DNA of 64,000 nucleotides from Craterostigma plantagineum (taxonomy: Eukaryota > Streptophyta > Magnoliopsida > Lamiales > Linderniaceae), in the NCBI GenBank assembly GCA_027422505.1, contig JAPQWV010000050.1:2480001-2544000 (forward strand). Direction: 5' to 3'. Position 1 is the first letter of the stretch, and each line of letters begins with the position of its first letter. A program made the position numbers and the translations under genes. Below, in pieces: positions 9,703 to 19,350 of this stretch. Below the pieces are notes generated by a model, which saw only the letters and a program-made list of their open reading frames with translations, was not told where the DNA came from and made no database searches.

Positions 9703-10450
9703 TGTTGAGAATTCGGCGCCCTTAGATTCGTAACTCAGAGATCTTTCGTGGGTTTGTGAAGATTGAATCGAAAGATTCGATCTTGGTAGAGAAATCGATC
9801 AAAAACAGAGAGGAGAAAAAAAACTGGTAAAAAACAGAGGGTTTAACGTGGTTCGACCCAAGAAATGGTCTACGTCCACGGATCAACGCTTCGATTATAT
9901 TCCGAACACTTTACAGAGATTACAAGTTCTAAGCTTACTCTCTCAATCCACCGTTCAAAGATCGAGCTAAAATGACCAATATATAGAAGATATAAGTTCT
10001 AGAAGGTTCTCACTCGAAATAGAGATTCGGTTTCAACTTCTATCAAGAAACTGTCGCATGTCACGGTCTCTAAGCTGCTACGTCACAGCCGTGACTCAGT
10101 CGGGACTCTAATTCTTCAGTTTCTGCTCTTTGTCACGGCCTCGTACATCGCCATTCACGGCCGTGACAACTTCCCGCGTTCAAACGATCATTTCGCGCGC
10201 CTTCAGCTCACTTCAGGACTGTTCACGGCCTGGAGCAGCCCAGTCACGGCCGTGACTGGGTCGGGCGCCTTCAGCTCTTTGCTCACTGCCAAGGGTCACG
10301 GCCGTGACCCTTGGTGCACGTGACCGTGAATAGTAACAGCGAGCACGTTATGATTCATTCTTCGCTCGAAATCATCCCCGATCGTTCTCCGACTTGTTCC
10401 CATCGATCTTAGCACCAAGTAACCGAGTTTTGGGTCACTAAATCCCAACA
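9703..10450 (-). repeat. LTR 2 of the TR-GAG array
   Basis: 748 bp with the same termini, palindrome array and TATA region as LTR 1. It serves as the boundary of units 1 and 2. Confidence 0.9.
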
Positions 10451-10648
10451 ATCTCCACCTTGAACCAAGAACTCGACTCAACTTCAAGAAGTTCTTCTCT
10501 CAACAAGGCAAATGATTGTTCTCGACCCTCGAACTCCACCTCGAACCTTCTTTCCTTCGTAGCTCGACCTTTGCCCGCCCCGCCCTCGATCAGAGGGCCT
10601 TCGAAACCTTATCAACGCAAGTGATAAGACAAGAAGGATTAGACAAAC

Positions 10649-10906
10649 TCATACCTTCTTCGCAACCGAAATCAGCCCGGTTTGGCTTATCGATTTCCCG
10701 GAAATCCCAGCTTTATGGCGCTCCACCTCGAGCCACTTACAGCTGTCGAACGGCTTCTTTAAAGACCCCTTTGCCGGCCCGTGGGTCTGAGCTTCCATGG
10801 ATGGCTCGCCGTCCTCGCTTTCGAAGCCTCTCCACCTCAAGCTATCCTCACTATTGCTTGGGAAAATCTCAGAATTTGCCCGAGCTTCTCTTAAGTCGTT
10901 CTCCAC
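10649..10906 (-). CDS. Downstream ORF2 of TR-GAG unit 2 (unknown)
   Basis: 85-residue version of the post-gag ORF, ending SVAKKV where units 1 and 5 read on. Function unknown. Confidence 0.25.
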   Translation of the reverse strand: MENDLREARANSEIFPSNSEDSLRWRGFESEDGEPSMEAQTHGPAKGSLKKPFDSCKWLEVERHKAGISGKSISQTGLISVAKKV

Positions 10907-10936
10907 CTCAAGACAATGGTTTCCTTCACGCCTTAG

Positions 10937-12178
10937 CTAGTCGTGAAGCCCTTTCTGTGCCCTTGAAGTTCTCTGCCTGCGCCTCTTCAAAGCATGGCCT
11001 TCAAGCACATAAATTCCGTTCTTCTTGAAGCCTCGCATGACCTCTCGCCACCCTTCAAGCACCTTGATGTGCTTTGCCCCGATTTTGGTTGTGTAGCCTT
11101 GATCATCTAGCACGCCAACAGAGATCAAGTTACTCTTTAACGCTGGGACGTATCTCACGTCTTCAAGGACTCGAATACCTCCTCCATCAAGCTTCAAACG
11201 CACCTTTCCCGTCCCATACACCTTGCAAATGCTGTCATTGCCCAAGACCACCGTGTCTCCCTCGATCTTCTTGAAATCTTGAATCCAAGATTTGTTGCTC
11301 GTGATGTGAAACGTACACCCCGAGTCCAAGACCCATTCCTTAGCATCTTCTTGCCCATACGCCATGAGAACTTCCGCCGATTCGTAGCCTTCATCTTCAA
11401 CACAATTAGCCTCACAAGCATTAGGGGTTTTAGACGCATACCTTGTAAAGTTTGGGCAATTCCTTCGAATATGGCCTTCTTCGTGGCAGTGGTAGCACCT
11501 TATGGGACTTCTAACTTCTCCCTTTCCTTCCTTCTTCGACTTCTTGCCTTGCCATTTCGCAGCTTTCTCTCGAACGTGTAGCAATTCTGCCGATGGATCC
11601 ACACGAACTTCTGCCTTGGTAGTGAGTTGCTTCGATGCAATCACCGAGAGCACGTCTTCCAATTTCAGAGCGTCTCGCCCATAGAGAAGCGTCTCCTTGA
11701 AGTGCTCGTGACTCTTAGGTAAAGCGCAGAGCAAAAGAAGCGCTTTATCTTCATCTTTCATCGGCTCATCGATGTTATCAAGGTCAAGCGTCAATTTCTG
11801 GAATTGATCGAGTTTCGCTTCAACCGATCGATCTTCCACCATCTTGAAGGAATAGAGCGCTTGCTTTAGGTATAGCCTCCTTGCTAGGGTCTTCGTCATG
11901 TAAAGATCTTCAAGTTTCTTCCACAATTCGTCAGGTTTTGTCTCCTTCGAAACCTTCCTCAAGACTTGATCGGATAGGCTCAAGATTATAGCGCTGTGCG
12001 CCTTCGATCGGATCTTCGCCTTTGCATCCGCCGTCAAGGTCGTGGGGAGCATCTCCTTCTCCTCCTTAAAGGCTTCCTCTAGGCCTTGTTGAATCATGAT
12101 CGCCTTCATTTTGAGCTTCCATAGCCCAAAATCGTTCTCCCCCGTGAACTTCTCCATTTCGAACCTATTCTGCGTCAT
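10937..12178 (-). CDS. Gag-protease ORF, TR-GAG unit 2
   Basis: 413 residues, intact, with the same Gag domain, CCHC knuckle and DSG protease motif as unit 1. It shares several silent and coding variants with units 3 and 4 (for example EANCVEDEGYES). Confidence 0.85.
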   Translation of the reverse strand: MTQNRFEMEKFTGENDFGLWKLKMKAIMIQQGLEEAFKEEKEMLPTTLTADAKAKIRSKAHSAIILSLSDQVLRKVSKETKPDELWKKLEDLYMTKTLARRLYLKQALYSFKMVEDRSVEAKLDQFQKLTLDLDNIDEPMKDEDKALLLLCALPKSHEHFKETLLYGRDALKLEDVLSVIASKQLTTKAEVRVDPSAELLHVREKAAKWQGKKSKKEGKGEVRSPIRCYHCHEEGHIRRNCPNFTRYASKTPNACEANCVEDEGYESAEVLMAYGQEDAKEWVLDSGCTFHITSNKSWIQDFKKIEGDTVVLGNDSICKVYGTGKVRLKLDGGGIRVLEDVRYVPALKSNLISVGVLDDQGYTTKIGAKHIKVLEGWREVMRGFKKNGIYVLEGHALKRRRQRTSRAQKGLHD

Positions 12179-12216
12179 CTGAGAATCGCGTGTAGTTCCA
12201 GGCTCACCGCACCAAT

Positions 12217-12714
12217 TGTTGAGAATTCGGCGCCCTTAGATTCGTAACTCAGAGATCTTTCGTGGGTTTGTGAAGATTGAATCGAAAGATTCGATCTTGG
12301 TAGAGAAATCTATCAAAAACAGAGAGGAGAAAAAAAACTGGTAAAAAACAGAGGGTTTAACGTGGTTCGACCCAAGAAATGGTCTACGTCCACGGATCAA
12401 CGCTTCGATTATATTCCGAACACTTTACAGAGATTACAAGTTCTAAGCTTACTCTCTCAATCCACCGTTCAAAGATCGAGCTAAAATGACCAATATATAG
12501 AAGATATAAGTTCTAGAAGGTTCTCACTCGAAATAGAGATTCGGTTTCAACTTCTATCAAGAAACTGTCGCATGTCACGGTCTCTAAGCTGCTACGTCAC
12601 AGCCGTGACTCAGTCGGGACTCTAATTCTTCAGTTTCTGCTCTTTGTCACGGCCTCGTACATCGCCATTCACGGCCGTGACAACTTCCCGCGTTCAAACG
12701 ATCATTTCGCGCGC
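12217..12714 (-). repeat. LTR 3 of the TR-GAG array, left part
   Basis: 498 bp of an LTR that is interrupted at CGCGC (12710-12714) by the Athila element. It resumes at 26816. Left plus right minus the duplicated 5 bp equals 748 bp, the normal LTR length. Confidence 0.9.
12710..12714. repeat. TSD CGCGC, left copy, of Athila 1
   Basis: CGCGC precedes TGATAGCG and recurs at 26816-26820 after the right terminus TTTATCA. Confidence 0.85.
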
Positions 12715-13031
12715 TGATAGCGTGCGTGTATGTTTAAATAAATGTTCGTGCGAGTACGTCAAGTAATAATTAAAACGAATATATTATAACTAAAACCACG
12801 CGCGATAGGCAGTGTACCTATCGTTCGTAATATAGCTATAGCGAATATCCGAGTATCGATCACGAGGAATAAATTGATTACTAGTATTGACCTATCGATT
12901 CGATATTTAACCTAAATAAAATAACAGGATTTGTTTATGTTACGAACTAATTTAACAAGGCAACTTGAAGGATTGGAAAACAAGGAGGCACAACTAGAAA
13001 TAGTAAGAGTGATTTAAGATGACAAATATGT

Positions 13032-13047
13032 GTTCGGGGTTCGAATC
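13032..13047 (+). promoter_or_regulatory. tRNA T-arm/B-box-like motif in the LTR
   Basis: TCGGGGTTCGAATCCCGA contains GGTTCGAATCC, a perfect match to the Pol III B-box consensus, in a T-arm-like 5-bp stem with a 7-nt loop. It is present in both Athila 1 LTRs (also about 25465) and absent from Athila 2 at the corresponding place. No A box or complete tRNA is seen, so function is uncertain. Confidence 0.45.
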
Positions 13048-13127
13048 CCGAAGGGTATTGTCGGCTAAGGCTACGGAATATCGCTCCTACGTGATTATCG
13101 ACTAAATCGCAGTAATTTTCTACCCAC

Positions 13128-13282
13128 TCACGGATTTGCTGTCGCCCTAAACGTTCGTGGGGATCTAAGTTTAGCGATTACTAGATGGCGAGGATCGAGT
13201 ATTTGCTGTCGCCCTATACTCGAATCCTAACGTCTATGAATGGCCTAATCGTTATTTAGCTGTCGCCCTAAACGATATACCA
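13128..13282 (-). other. Three constant-loop hairpins in the Athila 1 LTR
   Basis: In element sense three hairpins follow each other, each with loop core AGGGCGACAGC, closed by different complementary stems such as CGAGTAT/ATACTCG and TTTAG/CTAAA plus ATCGT/ACGAT. The same set is in the other Athila LTRs. Confidence 0.7.
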
Positions 13283-13728
13283 CACATTCATATCAACACA
13301 TAGACATATTGATACGAAGAAACAATATCATAGATCGATAAATAGTCGAATACACGTGTTCACGATTATCCTACGCCTTAACTACGACATAACCCAACGT
13401 TCATCTATTCCAAACACACAAGAGGATTAGCTACTCATATTGAACGTTACAACAACGAGATTTAAGGGAAACGAGGATAGAGAACTCATAAAAACTTCCC
13501 TAAGAAGTGAATATGGCGTTTCCGAGGTGGAGCTCTCGTTCCTCGATCGTATGAGCGTAGCTTCGTTGTTGGATCGTTCCTTGAGCTTCTCCGAATCACG
13601 GGACTACTTCTAGTGTTCTTCCTTCTCTTCTTTGCTCTAAGTTTTCGTCCCTATGAGGTTCCTCTTGAGTTCTAAGGCCAGCCCCCCTTTTTTGCTTCGA
13701 AAATGGGCTAAACCCTGAAATTAGGCAC

Positions 13729-14183
13729 GTTCACGGCCTCTTATCGGGCCTTCACGGCCGTGAAGGCGGCTAAAAACCCTATTTCTTGACTTTCTGGCAT
13801 GAGTCACGGCCTCTTGCATCGGCAGTCACGGCCGTGACTATGTTGAATTTCCATTCGTTGAACTCTCTGCCTTGATTCACGGCTTGTTGCATAAGCCCTC
13901 ACGGCCGTGAAGAGGTGGTAGTTTCTTCTTAGAGTTCTCTGTCCAGCTTCACGGCCTCGTGCGAGATGAGTCACGGCCGTGAGTGCAGCTACTCCAACTC
14001 TCTGCTGTCGTTCACGGCCTCTTGCAAGGGAGCTCACGGCCGTGACACCTTCCTTTGAACTTTCTGTCCTCATTCACGGCTACCTACATCATGGTTCACG
14101 GCCGTGACACTGGAGGCTTTCTTCTTCTTACTCTCACTGCCCACGTTCACGGCCTCTTGCAAGATCGTTCACGGCCGTGACTG
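13729..14183. repeat. TCACGGCCGTGA palindrome array, Athila 1 3' LTR
   Basis: Seven exact palindromes at roughly 65-70 bp spacing are each paired with a half-site TCACGGC(C/T) whose start is 21-22 bp away, and most are adjacent to a CTGCC or CTGTCC-like word. The ORFs running through it (for example 13804-14073 minus) are repeat artefacts. Confidence 0.85.
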
Positions 14184-14380
14184 GTTACTGGCAGCTTCAA
14201 ACTTTGCCATTTTCGCGTCGTTTTCGCCTCGTTTTCGTTCCTTTTCTCTCGATAATCATTCGGAGGTCCTACAATATTTAAATGAGTGTAAATAGAGCCA
14301 ATAAATGCATAGAATGATCAAAACTTTCCTATTATAACTCAAATAAACATAACAATAAACGTATTAAAATACGTTTATCA

Positions 14381-16055
14381 AACCTCCCCACACTTAAGTT
14401 TTTTTGCTTGTCCTCAAGCAAATTAGAAGCAAGTAAAGGTAACAACATAGTGGAATGACCATTCACAATTCACCAACGCAGATGGAAAACACAAGATGGA
14501 ATCGAGCAAGCAATTACGGACACTGTAACAATAATCAGCACTATTCGACACGAATTTCCTTAGCACTACTAATCGAGATCCACACCTTGCAGGGATTCAC
14601 TCAAATCACTCAGTGTATAGGCTAATAAATCGTTGAATCACTCAATTCATGCAATAATCTAGTCTATACCATATGCTTGCAAGTCAATCACACGTTTACT
14701 ACTTAAAGCAGTTAGCATGAATCAGAAGGTCTTTTTCGGGTTAAATGGGTTCAGATAGTGATGAGGTGGTAGTAGAATCACATATGAGTAGCAGTCGTGT
14801 CGGTCTTCATGTCATTGTCTAAAACGCGCCAGGATCAACCATTTTGATTACGCCATCTTCATATTTCTTTTATTTCTGCTGCTTTCCACTAAGCCTTTCT
14901 TCTTCCAAGTCTCGAAATGAGGGAATGATGTGGAATTCACAAGACCGAAAGATTATCAGAGGAAAGGTTCTTTTTCTTTCTTTCTTTTTCTTTTTTTTTT
15001 TTTTTTTTTGTAACTGCTTATCCTCGTTCCACTTCGCTTTTTCTCTCCCCTTTTTTTTTTCACTCTTCTTCTTTTCTTTTCTTTTTTTTTTATATTGAGG
15101 CGTTCTCCACTGCTTTCGGCGTTGTCTCGGAGTTGTCGGGTCATCCGACTCGCTTTTCGACTTTGACATTCAACCTTCACTTCCTGCTTAACTCGGGTTC
15201 AGATGATCTCTGGAGGCTTATTTAGGTCAGAGGGTTATGATATATGAGGTTTTTAAGAAATAAAAAGGCTTAGGCACAAAGTGGTTAACTACGGTGATCA
15301 GTCGTGGTTGGGAACTTTGGCCGTGGACTTATTTCCTAATGCCTTCGTCATATTCATACAAAACATACTATAAGCAATTTCAATGCGTATCAAACAAGCA
15401 AGTTCTAGCGAGACGTAAATTATGCACTACTCACACAACCAAGAAAAATGAGCAAAAGCTCGTCAGCTCAAACTCTCACAACGGAACATGGGTTATGTGT
15501 GTGAATCTCTCAAAGTAGCACTATATCTATTCATGCTGAAAAGATTAAATCACTGATGCGTGTCTTTATCGCTCACTAGACTCCCTAATATGCAATCCAC
15601 ATTGAGATGAACGCAAACAATCATGCCAGACTTTTATAGATTTAATAACCACAGCACCTAAAAAAAAAAAATTTTTCACGTAACTTTTCAACAAAATTCC
15701 CAACACAATTCCCCCTCCCCACACTTAAGATTCACGTTGTCCTCAACGTGTAAAATAAATACAGGAAGGTAAAAGAAATTGAAAAGAACGTGACTCCCCT
15801 GAAAAATTGGCGTGGCCCTGCCTCCATCATTTGATATAGTTTGAATATGATTGCTTCACTGATTGTGAAAATTTTGGGTTGTAGTGGCGTAAATTGTGAC
15901 ACGTTTCCTGAAAACACTGAAAAGAAAATTAAACGCACGATGGAAATAAGAAGTAAACAGCAAAACGAGTCATAATCATCAAAAGTGTCTGGATGACTAG
16001 ACCAAACACACAAAGTGTTTTACAAAAGAAAAATAAATCCCAACTGCAGTTGGAA
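14381..16055 (-). other. Athila 1 3' non-coding region between ORF3 and 3' LTR
   Basis: Minus-strand CTTAAGTGTGGGGAGGTT abuts the 3' LTR as the PPT (14381-14398). A second copy, CTTAAGTGTGGGGAGGGGG, lies just after ORF3 at about 15710-15728. Poly-T tracts occupy about 14985-15090. No ORF is supported. Confidence 0.7.
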
Positions 16056-17366
16056 CTAAGGTGGTGGTGGTGAGGGCTGCCGAGGGCGAAGGAACGCCAG
16101 CGACTCCTGTGATCGCCTGACCGCGTCGCTCATGGCTTGAAGGGCCTGCTCATATCGCTGTTGCTCCTCGCGGTAGCGTCGGTGGGCTTCCTCGTTTCGA
16201 CGCTCATACTCTTCCTGGCGCCGTCGTGTCTCCTCATCGCGTCGAATGGCCTCCTCGTTGTAGCGTAGCATGTCCTCGCGCAGTGTGTGAAGGTCGGCGA
16301 CTGAGGCAAAACGAGCAACCCCTGATGATTCGCCCTCGTGATAACCAGAGGAATGGGAAGGGCCGGCAGTGTCGGAGTGAACTGGGAATGGCCCCACGCC
16401 CTCAATTTGTAGTGGCTCTGGGTAGTCGCCCAGGTCTGTCTGCCCATGGTAGACCTCATGCCAGACGTAAACCTTGTTCGAGCGAGACCAGGTGGGAGCC
16501 TTGATCAACATTTTCATCTTCACCATCATATCCTCGTTGATCGGATTACGCCCGCCCACAATCTCCATCTCCGGTGGGTTTTCTGGCCATAGGTTAAGGC
16601 CTTTGATGATCTTAGTAACAAATGGCGCTACTGCGATCTTCCCGTGGCTACGAACGTCGGCCTGTGCCGCGAAGGCGTGCTTCAGGGCCATTCCTAGGTG
16701 TACGTGTTCCCCGCGCTGCATCTTGAGTAAATAGAAGAGGTCGCGAAGGCCTATCGCGCCGTGTGAATCGCCCCTAGGTGTGAGCGAAGTCGTCAGGAGC
16801 CGGTGGATATATCGCAGGCCGGGGCTCCTGAGCGACGAGGCCTTCGACGTTTTGACGCTGAAGGGGGGCTCGCCGGGTCTCGTAATCTCTGCCCAACCGG
16901 CCTGTCGGGCGTCCGGGTTTTCCAGATAATTCTTGTAATATAAGTCTTGTAGCCCTTGGTGCCCGTAAGGTAGCTCTGGTGTCCCAATTGCACGGCAGAA
17001 GTCCTTAATAGTAACCACCTCCTCGGTGTTAAACGCCCGAAAGGTAATCTTGTTCTGGCCGAATTCTTCGTGGGCGAAGGTGGACAGGAACTCCAGGGTC
17101 AGCTCTTTATATCCCGGCTCGTCGATGTGGAAGAAATCTAGCCACCCACTCAGTGACAAGTAGCCGGCCACCTGCTGGTCAATGTTGTATTTTTCCAGCG
17201 TGTCGTGATCAATTTGGTCGGTCGGGATGAACTCCGTGTTCTTTAGCCTGTTGTAACGGGCCTGGTGCGTCTCGTCGTCAAACTGCCCCATAGACTCTAG
17301 TAGCGACGGCGTGTTTTGGCCTCGACGTGAACGACTCGATGAGCCAGATGCGCGGCTTCGACCCAT
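16056..17366 (-). CDS. Athila-type ORF3 (ATHILA ORF-1 family, historically env-like), intact
   Basis: 436 residues from MGRSRASG to PRQPSPPPP. The ATG at 17366 is preferred because it is kept in Athila 2, whereas the upstream in-frame ATG at 17441 is not. A Ser/Arg-rich N-terminus is followed by a globular region with QFDDETHQARYNRLKNTEF and WLDFFHIDEPGYKELTLEFL, then a charged Arg/Glu coiled coil (EETRRRQEEYERRNEEAHRR) at the C-terminus. I see no signal peptide or membrane span, so an envelope role is not supported by sequence; function is unknown. It lies 3' of pol, as in the Athila lineage. An AG just before the ATG could be a splice acceptor for a subgenomic mRNA. Confidence 0.8.
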   Translation of the reverse strand: MGRSRASGSSSRSRRGQNTPSLLESMGQFDDETHQARYNRLKNTEFIPTDQIDHDTLEKYNIDQQVAGYLSLSGWLDFFHIDEPGYKELTLEFLSTFAHEEFGQNKITFRAFNTEEVVTIKDFCRAIGTPELPYGHQGLQDLYYKNYLENPDARQAGWAEITRPGEPPFSVKTSKASSLRSPGLRYIHRLLTTSLTPRGDSHGAIGLRDLFYLLKMQRGEHVHLGMALKHAFAAQADVRSHGKIAVAPFVTKIIKGLNLWPENPPEMEIVGGRNPINEDMMVKMKMLIKAPTWSRSNKVYVWHEVYHGQTDLGDYPEPLQIEGVGPFPVHSDTAGPSHSSGYHEGESSGVARFASVADLHTLREDMLRYNEEAIRRDEETRRRQEEYERRNEEAHRRYREEQQRYEQALQAMSDAVRRSQESLAFLRPRQPSPPPP

Positions 17367-18338
17367 AGTACCTAAAAGTCCAAATGTGAGTTGGGAGAAG
17401 AATATAATCAATACAGCTCGACTCGACCAACGTAGCGACAAAATTCACAATTCCAAAGCAAGAACATATAAACATTCAAAGCGGCATTTTGTCGAACACA
17501 TAATAGACGTACTAAAATACTACTTCTAATTGCAATAATTGATCAACCAAGCACATTCCACGGCTTCAAACGATGAAACGATGCTAATGAAATACGAACG
17601 CAACCAATTTCGTCAACAATTTTCAAAAATCCCCAAATTATTCAATTAGGGTTTATGGTCTTCAAATTGAAAATTGACGGACGAATTGAACCAATTGAGC
17701 AAACCCATCGTGTTTATAGCATAGATTTAACTACAACGAGCAAGACACACAACAAATTGGCCTAAATTCGAAAAGCCCCAAGTTGTAAAATTAGGGTTCC
17801 TCACCCAAACACGAAATTAATCGAACAAACACGACAAATCTGTCAATCCCAACGCGTTTAAAGCATAAAACTAGAAATGAGAAAGCAATGTAAACACAAA
17901 TCTCGATCCCAATCGTCGAAACATACCTGCATTCGCAAAAAAAATGTGATTTAGGAGATTAAAGCTCATACCTCTTTGATTTAGTTGCGTTGAAGCGGAT
18001 GTAAATCGTTTTGTGCGGGGTCGTCGGAAATTCGAGCGGCTGAAATGGCCCGAGATGCGGTGATTTGGAGTGAAAGATATAGAAATTTCGATCGATCGTT
18101 GATTTGGAAGGGAGGGAGATGAAAAGTGATGAATTGTTGTTATTAAATGGTGAAAAGCGCGACAGTCACGGCCGTGAAGCGAGATCAACAAGCCGTGAAG
18201 ACGGACAGTGTGCACATATCACCAAAGTCACGGCCGTGACTGATGGAGTCAATGGCCGTGAACAAGGGCAGTGGGTTAAGCCCGTCAATGTCACGGCCGT
18301 GACTGCAGTGACACGGGCCGTGACACCCTCATTAATAC

Positions 18339-18381
<43 letters not shown>

Positions 18382-18700
18382 TTTTTTTTATATATATATA
18401 TATTTTTATTATATTTTTTTTTCTTCATCATTTTTTTATTTATTTATATATATATTTTTATTTTTATTTTTTTATTTTTTTATTTTTTATTTTTTGATAC
18501 TTATTATTTAATATATATTTTAACTATGATTGACACGCAATCGACGAATTTTTTCGAGGACGATTTGCGCGAGGAAAAATCTTGTAATCGACAAGAGAAA
18601 TATCACTTTCTCACGCGGCGTCAAATCTCCCAAGTCAAAAATTCGTCTGTATCATTTAATGGATTGCCGGGTATGATAATGATATTTTTGTGCCACTTGT
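17367..18700. other. Athila 1 region between ORF3 and the antisense ORF
   Basis: Non-coding. It contains a palindrome array at about 18162-18327, a (TTA)n and poly-T/AT low-complexity block at 18332-18500, and a conserved stretch from 18527 (ATTGACACGCAATCGACGA) leading into the antisense promoter. Confidence 0.6.
18162..18327. repeat. TCACGGCCGTGA palindrome array upstream of the antisense ORF, Athila 1
   Basis: Three exact palindromes plus half-sites (GGCCGTGA, AGCCGTGA) with the same spacing as in the LTRs, about 380-540 bp upstream of the antisense TATA box. Confidence 0.75.
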
Positions 18701-18703
18701 GCC

Positions 18704-18711
18704 TATAAATA
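18704..18711 (+). promoter_or_regulatory. TATA box of the antisense small ORF, Athila 1
   Basis: CCTATAAATAA on the plus strand, about 99 bp before the ATG at 18803. It is conserved in Athila 2 (46917-46924) at a similar distance. Confidence 0.65.
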
Positions 18712-18802
18712 AACATTGGTGGAACAACACAATATCATCATCTACCATAAATCTCACGTCTTTAACAATCTTATTTTCGATATTCAGAGTTAGCTAATCA
18801 CT

Positions 18803-18967
18803 ATGAATTGGGGACACCAGCAAGGTCGTGAGGATGAGAGTGAGGAATATGCAAGGATTCGTCGTAATTTAGATATGGTATCACTCTACCTTGCTCTTCT
18901 TTTGGGCTTGTTTGGAGTTTTACTTGCGTTCGTGTGTTGGGTTATCACAAGGTGCACTTGTGTGTAA
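18803..18967 (+). CDS. Antisense 54-aa tail-anchored membrane protein ORF, Athila 1
   Basis: This ORF runs opposite to gag-pol, between pol and ORF3. The N-terminal half (MNWGHQQGREDESEEYARIRR) is charged and acidic. Residues about 26-48 form one hydrophobic span (VSLYLALLLGLFGVLLAFVCW), and the tail is ITRCTCV. It would be a single-pass, tail-anchored protein. The copy in Athila 2 has the same length with three nucleotide differences, two of them coding (His5 to Gln, Gly35 to Asp). It has its own TATA box. No family is recognised; antisense extra ORFs are known in some plant Gypsy elements, but I cannot link this one to any. Confidence 0.6.
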   Translation: MNWGHQQGREDESEEYARIRRNLDMVSLYLALLLGLFGVLLAFVCWVITRCTCV

Positions 18968-19350
18968 CCCGCCCTTATGAAGCAAAATAAACTATTGTTC
19001 TGTCTTTTATGTTATTCGCAGTTTTTGATTTGCTTTTGTGTTGGTCTTTCGCACGTTGTAATGGTATTGTAACCATCTTTTATGAAGTAAAACTATCGTT
19101 CCTATCTCGTCTCTAGATCCTGCGTTGTACCCATCTTCAATGTTTGTAATAAACTTATTATTAATTAAAATATTATTGTTATTATTATTGTTGTTGTTTT
19201 ATTTAATTTAATATATATATATATATATAGTTTTAGATAGATTTTTTATTTTTGATTTTTTTTTTACATAAAACATAAAATAAAAATACCTGGGTTGCCT
19301 CCCAAGGAGCGCTTCTTTTAACGTCTCAGCCTGACGTCCTTCCTAGGCTC
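18968..19350. other. Spacer between antisense ORF and pol 3' end, Athila 1
   Basis: AT-rich sequence with an (AT)n run near 19210 and, at about 19285-19325, a block corresponding to minus-strand AAGCGCTCCTTGGGAGGCAA that follows the pol stop in both Athila copies. Confidence 0.45.

Larger units (their letters stand above)
12715..14380 (-). repeat. Athila 1 3' LTR
   Basis: Plus-strand termini TGATAGCGTG and TTTATCA. In element sense it begins with U3, then the palindrome array (14183 down to 13729), then a promoter-like region (the TATA seen in Athila 2 is here an A-run, CAAAAAAGG), then three constant-loop hairpins (about 13280 down to 13128), then U5. Confidence 0.9.

Noticed and set aside
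13020..13060. Possible tRNA gene
   Set aside because: Only a T-arm/B-box-like stem is present; there is no acceptor stem, D arm or anticodon arm in the flanks.
13804..14073. Minus-strand ORF in the Athila LTR (copy at 26239)
   Set aside because: It lies wholly in the palindrome array; the open frame follows from repeat composition.
13729..14183. CRISPR-like array (regularly spaced short palindromes)
   Set aside because: The repeat is 12 bp with conserved words in the spacers, lies in an LTR of a plant retroelement, and no cas genes exist.
16056..17366. Endogenous viral envelope gene
   Set aside because: ORF3 has no signal peptide, membrane span or cleavage site; it matches the Athila ORF family instead.
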